A DNA stretch of 64,000 nucleotides from Methanospirillum lacunae (GTDB lineage Archaea; Halobacteriota; Methanomicrobia; Methanomicrobiales; Methanospirillaceae), in assembly GCF_003173355.1 (NCBI RefSeq), contig NZ_QGMY01000007.1, positions 124,001 through 188,000 of the forward strand, given 5' to 3'. Shown here piece after piece: positions 44,726 to 52,768 of the stretch (position 1 is its first letter; the number at the start of each line of letters is the position of its first letter). Position numbers and translations under genes: made by a program. The notes beneath the pieces were generated by a model that made no database searches, was not told the DNA's origin, and saw only the letters and a program-made list of their open reading frames with translations.

Positions 44726-47700
44726 TGATGACGGATAAGGCGATTTCAGATATCATTGCAGCGATTTTGCTTATTAGTATCGTTACTGCATCCATGGGGA
44801 TCGTGGGAGTTATGGTTACCAGAGACATTGTGCCTACAAAAATCCCACATATGAACTTTGAGGCCTGTATCAAAGGTGGAACGATTTACTTATACCACAC
44901 AGGAGGAGACTCACTCAACCCAAAAGAATCTGATGCGGATTTCTATATTAATCTTCTTGATTTAAACAAACAGATCATTAAAACTATCAAACTGATGCCC
45001 TGGTCGGGCGATCTATGGACAGTAGGTCAGGTGAGGAATGTATCAACCGAGATGCATCCAACAATGGATCCATCTATAAAATATGTTCAGATCATTGCCA
45101 AACCTGTTGGAGGTGGAGAAAACCTCATTCAGTGGACACAAACTGGTAACTGTAATGGAACTCCATTTTCACCAGGACCAGGGTGTCTTGCCAGAGCATT
45201 TGCAGATTACTCATATATCCCGGATTCACCTGATTCATTAAAAATATCATTTATTGATAAATCCAAATATGACGATCCATCATACCCGATAACTGCATGG
45301 GAGTGGAATTTTGGGGATGGGTCTGTAGGTAATACTCCCAACCCAACCCATACATACTCCAAATCTGGAAATTATACCGTGCGACTACGAGTACATAATG
45401 CCTGTGGTAATGATGAATTTTCACATTTGATTCAGGTTGGAACCTGTTTGTCAAGTGTGACTGCATCCATTAAAACTGATCCAAACCCCCCCGAATCACT
45501 CACCGGAACACCCTTGGCGGTTACTTTCTGGGATAATAGTTCCATTTCTTCTGGTTCTACAATATCAAATTATGAATGGGACTTTGGAGATGGAACGACA
45601 GCCACAGGACCAGGACCACATACGAGGACATATTCTTATGGAATCTATTACGTCCGGCTTGTTGTAACTGATGAATGTGGAAACATTGGCACAGACTCAA
45701 AACAGGTCACAGTTACTTCAGAGAGTGACTGTACGGTATCAGCGGCTATCAGTCCTGAACCATCATCAGGGAGAACCCCCCTTCAGGTTACGTTCTACGA
45801 CAATTCAACTACAACAAGAGGATGGATCAATAGTTGGGTATGGACATTTGAAGATGGTTCTACCAGTTCTGGTCAAGGCCCATATACTAGAACGTATACA
45901 AACCCGGGTCCGGGAGATAAGACATATACAATCGTTTTAAAGGTCGGAAACACCTGTGGAGCAACTGGAACAGCCAGCACAACTGTTACAGTTCATCCAC
46001 CCTGTGAAGAGGTAATTACTGACTTCTTATACACAGTCAATTCTTATAATCCCCTTAACATTACATTTATAGACAATTCAACGACAGCAAAAGACATCAA
46101 AATTACAAATTACCTCTGGGATTTTGGTGATGGAACTACCTCTACAGAAAAAGATCCAACACACATTTACTCTGATGTAAAAGGGTATACAGTCTCTCTC
46201 ACAGTAACAAACGAGTGCGAATCTAAAGATACGGAAACAAAAACACTTGCATACAATTGTTATCACACCATCACACCAACCGCTGGAACCGGGGGCTCAA
46301 TATCTCCATCATCACCAACATCCGTTATTTGCGGCGCGAATCAGACATTTACAATAGCCTCCAGTGCCTGTAATAACATCAGTGATATAATAATCAATAA
46401 TACATTACATCTAGGCCAGGTAAAAAGCCCATATATCTACAATTTCACCAAAGTTCTTTCAGATCAGAGTATAAACGCTCAGTTCACTCCAATAACCTAT
46501 TACATAAATGCAACTGCAGGAGATAACGGCACTATTTCACCTTTAGGAACTGTTATACCGGTAACATGTGGAACAAGTAAAACATTCACAATAGCAGCAA
46601 ATTCCTGTTACAGAATCCAATCCATCACTATCGATAATACCACATTCAATATCACAACAGGTACAAATACCACAACCTTTGACTCTATTGATAAAAATCA
46701 CACAATTAGAGCTGAGTTTACCGGAAAAACATCCAATATCAATACGGTGGTATACCCAAGTGGTACCGGGAGTATTACTCCTGCAGGCCCTCTCACAATG
46801 GCATGCGGAAGCTCCAAGACATTTACAATAGAACCCGTAGGTTGCTACAATATTACAGAAGTAAAGGTAAACGGGACTGTAAAATGTTCAGGATCACAGT
46901 GTACGAATCCCTATTACTTGACGTTATCAGACATTAGATACGACCAGAATATTCAGGCTAATTTTTCGATGAATGGACCATATTATATCAATGGAACTGC
47001 ATTCAGAGCGTATACCAACGACGATATAATTGATATTTATGAGCCACTCAACCAGGGGATAAGCCCATTAGGTCTAATTCCAGTAAATTGCGGTAATAAT
47101 CAATACTTTTCCATGAGTTATCCCGGATATATACTTACTGATGTAATTATTGACGGGACATCAGTTGGCCAGATAAACCCATCGAATCCATACTTTACAT
47201 CAGTTACATCTAATCATTCCATATCAGCAATTTATACAACAGAATGTGAGAAGGTAGATGGGTATGTTATCAACCAGACAACTGGTTCTCCGGTACCAAA
47301 CATTAGAATTACGCTGACCAACAGTGACGGAACCAATCCACGATATCGATACACTAGAAATGATGGATATTTCATATTTCCAGTTACCATAAATTCGGGT
47401 AAGCATATGAATATCTATTGTTACAATTCTCCGGTATGGACCTCTGTTTACTGGAGGTACTGTTATAAGAATAATATATGTACAGATATGGGACCTAGGG
47501 ATAGACCCTGGGTTGTTAATGATTTTGTGATCAATAAGGGGGCAAAATGTGGACCAACATTCTGGTTTGAGGGTATATTAAAAACCATTACCCCAGCTGA
47601 TTTCATACTCAACGCTGCCCAAAAAACGGCGTATATCCCAAGTGGAGGAGAACTCTCATTCACAGTTCAAAATCCAATTAATTCAAATTGTTATATTACA

Positions 47701-48117
47701 GTGGCAGGTGTTCGATTTGATTTTAATGCAGGAGATTCAATCCGGATAGTTTCCAAGTCTAAACAGAGTTCGGGATATAATTTATACATGTCCAAGTCTG
47801 GCAATAATCAGCAATTAACTACATGTAATTTTGACATGGTTGAACTGTATCTTAATAATGCATTAATTGCAGAAGGACCAAGTGGTCCAGTAAATATTCC
47901 CAATTTAACAAACTTTTATTCCTCTCTCACCCTAGTGATGCCGGAAAATCAAAACATTTGGACTTCCTTCACATGGGGAGGAACCTCTATTATCAATGGG
48001 GTAGATCAAAACGGATTGACAATTTTTAATTTATCACCAAATACGAACGGAGTGCTTAATGTAAACTTAAATAGTTTATATGTTCAAGGACATGGATCGA
48101 AATATTCATCACCATAA
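44725..48117 (+). CDS. Giant pilin-like multidomain adhesin: 4 PKD, InlB-like repeats, shared C-terminal domain
   Basis: 1130 residues from ATG 44725. Pilin-like N-terminus TDKAISDIIAAILLISIVTA, then YLYHTGGDSLNPKESD. Four PKD domains near residues 193, 282, 370 and 462 (WNFGDG, WDFGDG, WTFEDG, WDFGDG). Repeats of divergent InlB B type at about 510-770 (GTGGSISPSS, GDNGTISPLG, SGTGSITPAG), each with a Cys pair. A carboxypeptidase-regulatory-like module is at ~840-920 (VDGYVINQTTGSPVPNIRI). The C-terminal ~165 residues (ITVAGVRFDFNAGDSIRIV, CNFDMVELYLNNALIAEGP) resemble the ends of the two minus-strand PKD proteins. Last gene of the operon; likely a long surface adhesin. Confidence 0.78.
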   Translation: MMTDKAISDIIAAILLISIVTASMGIVGVMVTRDIVPTKIPHMNFEACIKGGTIYLYHTGGDSLNPKESDADFYINLLDLNKQIIKTIKLMPWSGDLWTVGQVRNVSTEMHPTMDPSIKYVQIIAKPVGGGENLIQWTQTGNCNGTPFSPGPGCLARAFADYSYIPDSPDSLKISFIDKSKYDDPSYPITAWEWNFGDGSVGNTPNPTHTYSKSGNYTVRLRVHNACGNDEFSHLIQVGTCLSSVTASIKTDPNPPESLTGTPLAVTFWDNSSISSGSTISNYEWDFGDGTTATGPGPHTRTYSYGIYYVRLVVTDECGNIGTDSKQVTVTSESDCTVSAAISPEPSSGRTPLQVTFYDNSTTTRGWINSWVWTFEDGSTSSGQGPYTRTYTNPGPGDKTYTIVLKVGNTCGATGTASTTVTVHPPCEEVITDFLYTVNSYNPLNITFIDNSTTAKDIKITNYLWDFGDGTTSTEKDPTHIYSDVKGYTVSLTVTNECESKDTETKTLAYNCYHTITPTAGTGGSISPSSPTSVICGANQTFTIASSACNNISDIIINNTLHLGQVKSPYIYNFTKVLSDQSINAQFTPITYYINATAGDNGTISPLGTVIPVTCGTSKTFTIAANSCYRIQSITIDNTTFNITTGTNTTTFDSIDKNHTIRAEFTGKTSNINTVVYPSGTGSITPAGPLTMACGSSKTFTIEPVGCYNITEVKVNGTVKCSGSQCTNPYYLTLSDIRYDQNIQANFSMNGPYYINGTAFRAYTNDDIIDIYEPLNQGISPLGLIPVNCGNNQYFSMSYPGYILTDVIIDGTSVGQINPSNPYFTSVTSNHSISAIYTTECEKVDGYVINQTTGSPVPNIRITLTNSDGTNPRYRYTRNDGYFIFPVTINSGKHMNIYCYNSPVWTSVYWRYCYKNNICTDMGPRDRPWVVNDFVINKGAKCGPTFWFEGILKTITPADFILNAAQKTAYIPSGGELSFTVQNPINSNCYITVAGVRFDFNAGDSIRIVSKSKQSSGYNLYMSKSGNNQQLTTCNFDMVELYLNNALIAEGPSGPVNIPNLTNFYSSLTLVMPENQNIWTSFTWGGTSIINGVDQNGLTIFNLSPNTNGVLNVNLNSLYVQGHGSKYSSP

Positions 48118-48323
48118 CATCCACAGAATTAAATTGAGACAATTATATTTTTGGAAAATTTGTCTATATTTACCTAAAAAGGGACTCAGAAAACAATGAT
48201 ATGACCTGTGTTAACTTCATTGAAGAATAAGAAGAACCATGATGAACCATTGGCATCTTCAGGCAGAGACTGATTCTCTAGATAGTATATTCAGGAGCAG
48301 TCTGTCACTTGAAGTACAATATC

Positions 48324-49829
48324 TTACCCTCCTCTGAGTTCTTTTGGAAGATACCACCACTTCTCTATTTTATAGGCTTCATATGGAATATCTGCCTGTA
48401 TTCTCCCATCAGTTATGGCCTGACACGTACGTTCCAGTCGATCCAGTTTATCACGGTACTGCCAGATTATCCCTCTGATAAACAGATCCCCATGTTCAAG
48501 CATATAGGTACGAAGATCCAGGAGTTCTTCGGCGTGATACCGCTGTTCAAACCGTTCGGCTAGAACAAGATCAAGATCTTCAGGCTTCCATTGCGCAAAG
48601 ACGGGGTATGACCTGAGCTGATAGTAGGCGTTACTCCCATAGATTGCATCGTCAAATGCTTCTTTCGGACTTTGTTGTGCAGCACGCTTGGATTTATACG
48701 TGTGATAGATCTCGTCGGCAATGTCCGGGATGACAATATTGTCCCGGTAGAACCGCATCTTCTTCTCAAGCTCCCGGTACAAGCCAAGCAGACCGTAGAT
48801 AGGACCGAATTCTGGGAGTGCAATCACGGATTCATACCCAAGACCTGCATCCACTGCAGTGATGTATGATTCAGCAATATCCATCACTCCCATCGTGTCC
48901 TCAATCTCCTTTCCAATGACATTTTCACCGGCTTCATCAACCAGCCTTCCCTGCCACCCCGGAATCTCTTTTGAAAAACTATCCCTGAACGACGTGATAT
49001 CCCGCATCATGTTATCCTTGAGAGCGTAGGTGATCCCCTGATCCCTGCCAAGTACACCAGATTCGTTGATAACCAGAGCTTTATACAGGACTTCATCAGG
49101 ATATTTTCCAAACTGACTTGGAAGATAATATCGCAGGGTCCAGATCAGTTCACCATAATCACGGGTTACCACCGGGGTACTGGTCGGAGTAGGCTTCATC
49201 GCATCCGGCCCGGGTGTGCCCTCATCCAGACGGTTCCAGGTCAGTTTAGCCAGACGAATTGCCTCATCCCGTGAAAATTTCTCCAGGCTGATTCCAGTAT
49301 AGGTATCGAGTTTATACTCTGCGTTAACGTCAACATTGCCGTATACTCCGGGCCTTTTCCACAGAAAGGCCTGGCTGTGTACAAAAAAGCCGTTTTTCTC
49401 ATCAGAGGTCCAGAACAGCCCGCCCGGAAGATCTGGTATCGGTTCTACCGGGCCGTGTTCTGACCAGATTTTCTCCTGGCTCTGGCGATAGGCATCAGGA
49501 GATGACATAAAGTCATAGAGTGATGCGATCTCCTCGTTATTCCAGTCAAGACAGACTGATACAACTGCTACCCGGTCATCTGGATCTTTTGCTGAATACC
49601 CGTGATAATAAACACAGGAGGAACCCTGTTTTGAGTCGATATCACAACCTCGTGATTCTTCTTTCCATATCAGTCCGGTATAGAGATCACCAGTTCCGGG
49701 AAGGGCACGGCATATCTCAGGTTCTGCACAGGTTGCCTCAGCCCAAAATCCAATAACAGATATCAGACTGATAAAAGCGATAATGACTACAGAAATCATG
49801 ATACCCGGATTATTCCTGTGCAGACCCAT
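48324..49829 (-). CDS. Large exported hypothetical protein
   Basis: 501 residues from ATG 49829 (the frame extends to 49871 without purpose). An N-terminal signal peptide or anchor (ISVVIIAFISLISVIGFWA) precedes a mature protein with Cys pairs near its start (CAEPEICRAL, GCDIDSKQGSSC). A first domain ends at a Pro/Thr linker (MKPTPTSTPVV), followed by a helical second half with no recognised motif (SITYALKDN region, EIEDTMGVMDIAESYI). I do not recognise the family. It lies convergent to the pilin operon with 206 bases between; that gap holds nothing clear. The surface location suggests an envelope role. Confidence 0.62.
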   Translation of the reverse strand: MGLHRNNPGIMISVVIIAFISLISVIGFWAEATCAEPEICRALPGTGDLYTGLIWKEESRGCDIDSKQGSSCVYYHGYSAKDPDDRVAVVSVCLDWNNEEIASLYDFMSSPDAYRQSQEKIWSEHGPVEPIPDLPGGLFWTSDEKNGFFVHSQAFLWKRPGVYGNVDVNAEYKLDTYTGISLEKFSRDEAIRLAKLTWNRLDEGTPGPDAMKPTPTSTPVVTRDYGELIWTLRYYLPSQFGKYPDEVLYKALVINESGVLGRDQGITYALKDNMMRDITSFRDSFSKEIPGWQGRLVDEAGENVIGKEIEDTMGVMDIAESYITAVDAGLGYESVIALPEFGPIYGLLGLYRELEKKMRFYRDNIVIPDIADEIYHTYKSKRAAQQSPKEAFDDAIYGSNAYYQLRSYPVFAQWKPEDLDLVLAERFEQRYHAEELLDLRTYMLEHGDLFIRGIIWQYRDKLDRLERTCQAITDGRIQADIPYEAYKIEKWWYLPKELRGG

Positions 49830-50000
49830 GATCACCACATCCCGAGAATTACAGTAATAGAAGATAAACATATCTGAGGATCAGTTTATCCGGTTATTGG
49901 TAGCAGGTCATGACTGACCTTTGTGAACTGATCATCCCGGTTCCCGATCTGTGATACCATTGGATATAGTGAGGGGAACAACACTATTTTGAGGAATCTG

Positions 50001-50234
50001 ATGAAGCATGAACAGCCCATACCCCTCTCGAAAGAGAGACGGAACACCATGATATCAGAGATTAAAAATTATTATTCCAATGAACGGGACGAAGTCATCG
50101 GGGAGCTTGCTGCTGGTATGCTTCTTGATTTTTTTATGGACCGGCTTGCCCCTGAAATTTACAACCAGGGGGTATACGATTCTCACAAATATATCGCAGA
50201 AGCTGCTGAAGACCTTCTCTCTATCCTGAAGTAA
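50001..50234 (+). CDS. DUF2164 family protein
   Basis: Small soluble protein of 77 residues. The sequence ISEIKNYYSNERDEVIGEL, AAGMLLDFFMDRLAPEIYNQ and GVYDSHKYIAEAAEDL follow the DUF2164 pattern (an IK-x-Y/F, dIG-like segment, then YNQG and D at fixed places). The function of the family is unknown. GAGGAATCTG before ATG 50001 is a good ribosome binding site, so the longer frame from TTG 49989 is rejected. Confidence 0.78.
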   Translation: MKHEQPIPLSKERRNTMISEIKNYYSNERDEVIGELAAGMLLDFFMDRLAPEIYNQGVYDSHKYIAEAAEDLLSILK

Positions 50235-50248
50235 TCTTTTCCCGGTCC

Positions 50249-50255
50249 TTTTTTT
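50249..50255 (+). terminator. Oligo-T terminator after the DUF2164 gene
   Basis: Seven T starting 15 bases after the stop codon, flanked by GGTCC and CGGTC. Archaeal-type T-tract. Confidence 0.4.
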
Positions 50256-50306
50256 CGGTCGGTAGTGCGGGAAAACGGGCACAGGATTTCCATCAGGTCT
50301 GGATCT

Positions 50307-50387
50307 CCCGACCTATGAAATATGGCGTATCTCAAAGAAATAGTAATTATAAGTACAATAAATTGGATTTGTTCATCATAGGTCGGG
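50307..50387. repeat. 12-bp perfect inverted repeat with third partial copy nearby
   Basis: CCCGACCTATGA (50307-50318) and TCATAGGTCGGG (50376-50387) are exact inverted copies separated by 57 AT-rich bases. CCCGACCT recurs at 50448-50455 as a direct partial copy. It may be a regulatory site, an RNA stem or the ends of a small decayed element. No target-site duplication was recognised. Confidence 0.55.
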
Positions 50388-50467
50388 GAAATAGGTGCGG
50401 GAGGTTTTGCGAGATCCGGGTGAGGGGGTGTATGTGAGTGTAGGAGTCCCGACCTCCCGAACGAAGG

Positions 50468-51167
50468 GTGATCGGAGAGTTGAGATATCCGGAATGGGAG
50501 TTTGAGCAGGATATCTCAGGTCTGATGCGAACAGACCTGAAAACAGATACCTCCGGTTTAAGTTGTGATTTTCCCAGGGGTTTGGTTGGGGTATTGAGAA
50601 TCCGGTTAGATGGGGTGCCGGGAGGGGCTGATCTTTTGCTATCGAATAAGGAAGGTCATCTCTTGCTTCTCAATCGGATGATGATATCAGCAGGGTTTTT
50701 TTGGGGGAAATTGAGGCTGAAGTATCATTCTATTTTTGATCCGGTGGCTTGAGGATCATCAAAGATTGAATCCACTACCGCTGCGGCACCTTCGTTCTTG
50801 AACTTCTCTATAGTCTGCTCGATAAGATCCTGGACTTGTTCAGGTGAGTATCCGGATGAGACTTGTTGGAATGTGGAGAGAACCGAATCGGTGCGTGGAT
50901 GGTTCACGGATTGGTACATGAGTGCTGAAAGACCAAGGAGTTGGAGGGCACCAATCGGATGATCTTATCGCGATGCTATTTCCCATAGGCAATGTGGTAA
51001 GAGATGAGGCGTATGTCACCCCTCCAGGGCTTAATCTGGACATTATCGATGTCTCAATGAATGCAAACCAGTTCAGAATATCTTCAATTTTCGCATTATT
51101 TTTTTTACTAATATTTTGCCAGAATCATGATTCAAAGTATTTGGACATATTCGGACATTCATTATAG
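50468..51167. other. Low-coding-potential stretch with short overlapping frames
   Basis: Three weak open frames occupy this stretch: 50468-50752 plus, 50725-50919 minus, and 50922-51167 plus. The minus frame (MYQSVNHPRTDS, then a helical EQVQDLIEQTIEKFKNEGAAA) reads like the end of a real protein; upstream in frame a stop interrupts a plausible continuation (HPIGALQLLGLSAL). I read this as possible remains of a gene, not as intact genes. None matches a family I recognise. Confidence 0.3.
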
Positions 51168-51504
51168 ACCTATCATGAGACTCGCTTCAGAACTCAAATC
51201 AGACATATCCTCTGAGACTGGTTCTGGTCAGTAGGCATATCAAATCCCCTTCAGTCCATCGAATCTATATCTTCTCTCATCATCAGGAAACGACCTGAGG
51301 ACATAAAAATACCCAAGGATCGAAGAGTAGTTGCTATACAAATAACATACACCTCGATTTTTTCCGGACATGACGAATGCAATCTTCATTATCACAAACC
51401 TCATTCCTCAGAAAGCAGTGTCATTGTTTGCTGGATACCTATCACTGCCCGAAACCGGGGAACTATTTCTTGCTAAAAAAGTTAGGTAAAAAGAGTTCTA
51501 CCGT
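51168..51504. other. Intergenic stretch before the first binding-protein gene
   Basis: About 340 bases with no gene that I can support. A 39-codon frame at 51370-51489 lacks a ribosome binding site. No hairpin or repeat stood out. Confidence 0.4.
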
Positions 51505-52572
51505 TTAATAGGTAGTCAATCCTGAGCCTTTAAGAATATCATCGACATCATTGTCTGATAAATCATAATGGTAGAATTTAGAGTAGAATTCTTTTGTTAC
51601 TGCCTTTAAATCGAGGTCTTTAAATTTATCTGGGTATAATACCTTTGCAGTCCATGGAATACCCATGATAATATTGATCCCTGGAGACCTATCATACCAG
51701 TTAAAGGGATCACTTGGAACCAGATATACCTGCTTATCCTGTACAGCCTTGACCTGTGACCAACTTGGATCCGAGTATATTTTATCGTAAAAACTCTTTT
51801 CAAAGGCAATAATAACATCTGGATTCCACTTTAGGATCTGTTCCATTGAAACAGGTGTTCTTCCAATGCCACCATTGAATTGAACATTAGCCACATTTAT
51901 ACTATTACTTACCTCAAGTGGCTGTGTATGTCCAACCCCTTGTGGATCTGTTAGCAGGCCTTCTGGACCTTCAGCATAATATACACGTTTCTTTTCAGAT
52001 TCAGGAATGGATGCCGATGTCTGATTTACTTTTTTGTAGATATTCTGATAAAATGAGATGAACTCCTCTGCTTTATCAGAATCCCCTAAAACCTTACCCA
52101 TAAACCGGACTGGTTCAGCAAAATTTGTGATGTCAGTAGTTGAACCGAGAGCCAAGACAGGAATCGGGTTCAATTGTCTTTGAGTATCAACCACATCTGC
52201 TTCAGATCCCTTGGTGTATGGCATAAACATGACGTCGGGATGCATAGACTGAAAACTTTCAGCATTTAATTTCGTTTTTCCTTGGGTCCCTCCGACATTT
52301 GGGAGATTTTTGTATTTATCAGGAATATATTTTGATTTACTATAGTCAGAGCTGAGCCCAATTAGTTTGTCAGGTGAAATGACATAAATCATCGTTGTTG
52401 CAGCCTGATTAGTACCAAGTACTGAATTAACAGATGTAGGAACAACGACTTCTCTTCCTGCCATGTCTGTTATCGTATGAGTGTCACTCGTGTCACACAT
52501 TACCGGACATGTCTGAGAAAATATCAGGATGGTCATCAAAAAGATGCCAATTACAATTCTCTTTACTTCCAT
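51505..52572 (-). CDS. ABC transporter substrate-binding protein (BtuF/FepB-like)
   Basis: 355-residue exported binding protein of the Peripla_BP_2 family, which binds siderophores, cobalamin or heme-type ligands for ABC importers. Family marks: TITDMAGREVVVPTSVNSV at the mature start, PDKLIGLSSDY, FQSMHPDVMFMPY, WNPDVIIAFEKSFYDKI and DPSWSQVKAVQDKQVYLVPSD. Signal peptide VIGIFLMTILIFSQTCPVMC. ATG 52572 is preferred over GTG 52581. No permease or ATPase gene is nearby. Related to the next gene at 52769, with similar C-terminal helices, so they look like duplicates. The ligand cannot be decided. Confidence 0.85.
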   Translation of the reverse strand: MEVKRIVIGIFLMTILIFSQTCPVMCDTSDTHTITDMAGREVVVPTSVNSVLGTNQAATTMIYVISPDKLIGLSSDYSKSKYIPDKYKNLPNVGGTQGKTKLNAESFQSMHPDVMFMPYTKGSEADVVDTQRQLNPIPVLALGSTTDITNFAEPVRFMGKVLGDSDKAEEFISFYQNIYKKVNQTSASIPESEKKRVYYAEGPEGLLTDPQGVGHTQPLEVSNSINVANVQFNGGIGRTPVSMEQILKWNPDVIIAFEKSFYDKIYSDPSWSQVKAVQDKQVYLVPSDPFNWYDRSPGINIIMGIPWTAKVLYPDKFKDLDLKAVTKEFYSKFYHYDLSDNDVDDILKGSGLTTY

Positions 52573-52586
52573 CACAATCACTTAAT

Positions 52587-52609
52587 GTATACAATAATCA
52601 ATTGTAAAC
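52587..52609 (-). promoter_or_regulatory. Imperfect inverted repeat just upstream of the first binding protein
   Basis: GTATACAAT and ATTGTAAAC (8 of 9 complementary positions) flank AATCA, 15 to 37 bases before ATG 52572. A TATA-like element lies upstream near 52641-52652. The placement fits an operator for a metal- or cofactor-responsive repressor. Confidence 0.35.
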
Positions 52610-52768
52610 AAATATTAGTTTAGATCTCATGCGGTTTATTTACATATAGTTTAATTCTATCTATTAGACCTCCCTAAATATTCGGGATATCGATTATATT
52701 TTTAATTAAGCGAAAAAAAGAGAGTTTGGATCCATCCAATAGATCCTGGAATAAGATGTAAAAAACAA

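Noticed and set aside
42731-48117. CRISPR or other DNA repeat array
   Set aside because: Repeated elements here are protein-domain repeats (PKD, KNH, InlB-like) with diverged DNA, not regular spaced DNA repeats.
48240-48345. 33-codon frame after the pilin operon
   Set aside because: No ribosome site and the composition is not protein-like; it also runs into the next gene.
51370-51489. 39-codon frame (MTNAIFIITNLIPQKAV...) before the binding-protein genes
   Set aside because: The start faintly recalls a phosphatidylserine decarboxylase N-terminus, but it is too short, has no ribosome site and no following domain.
50235-51504. Insertion sequence or transposase
   Set aside because: No transposase motif was recognised in any frame, and the inverted repeat lacks a recognisable target duplication.
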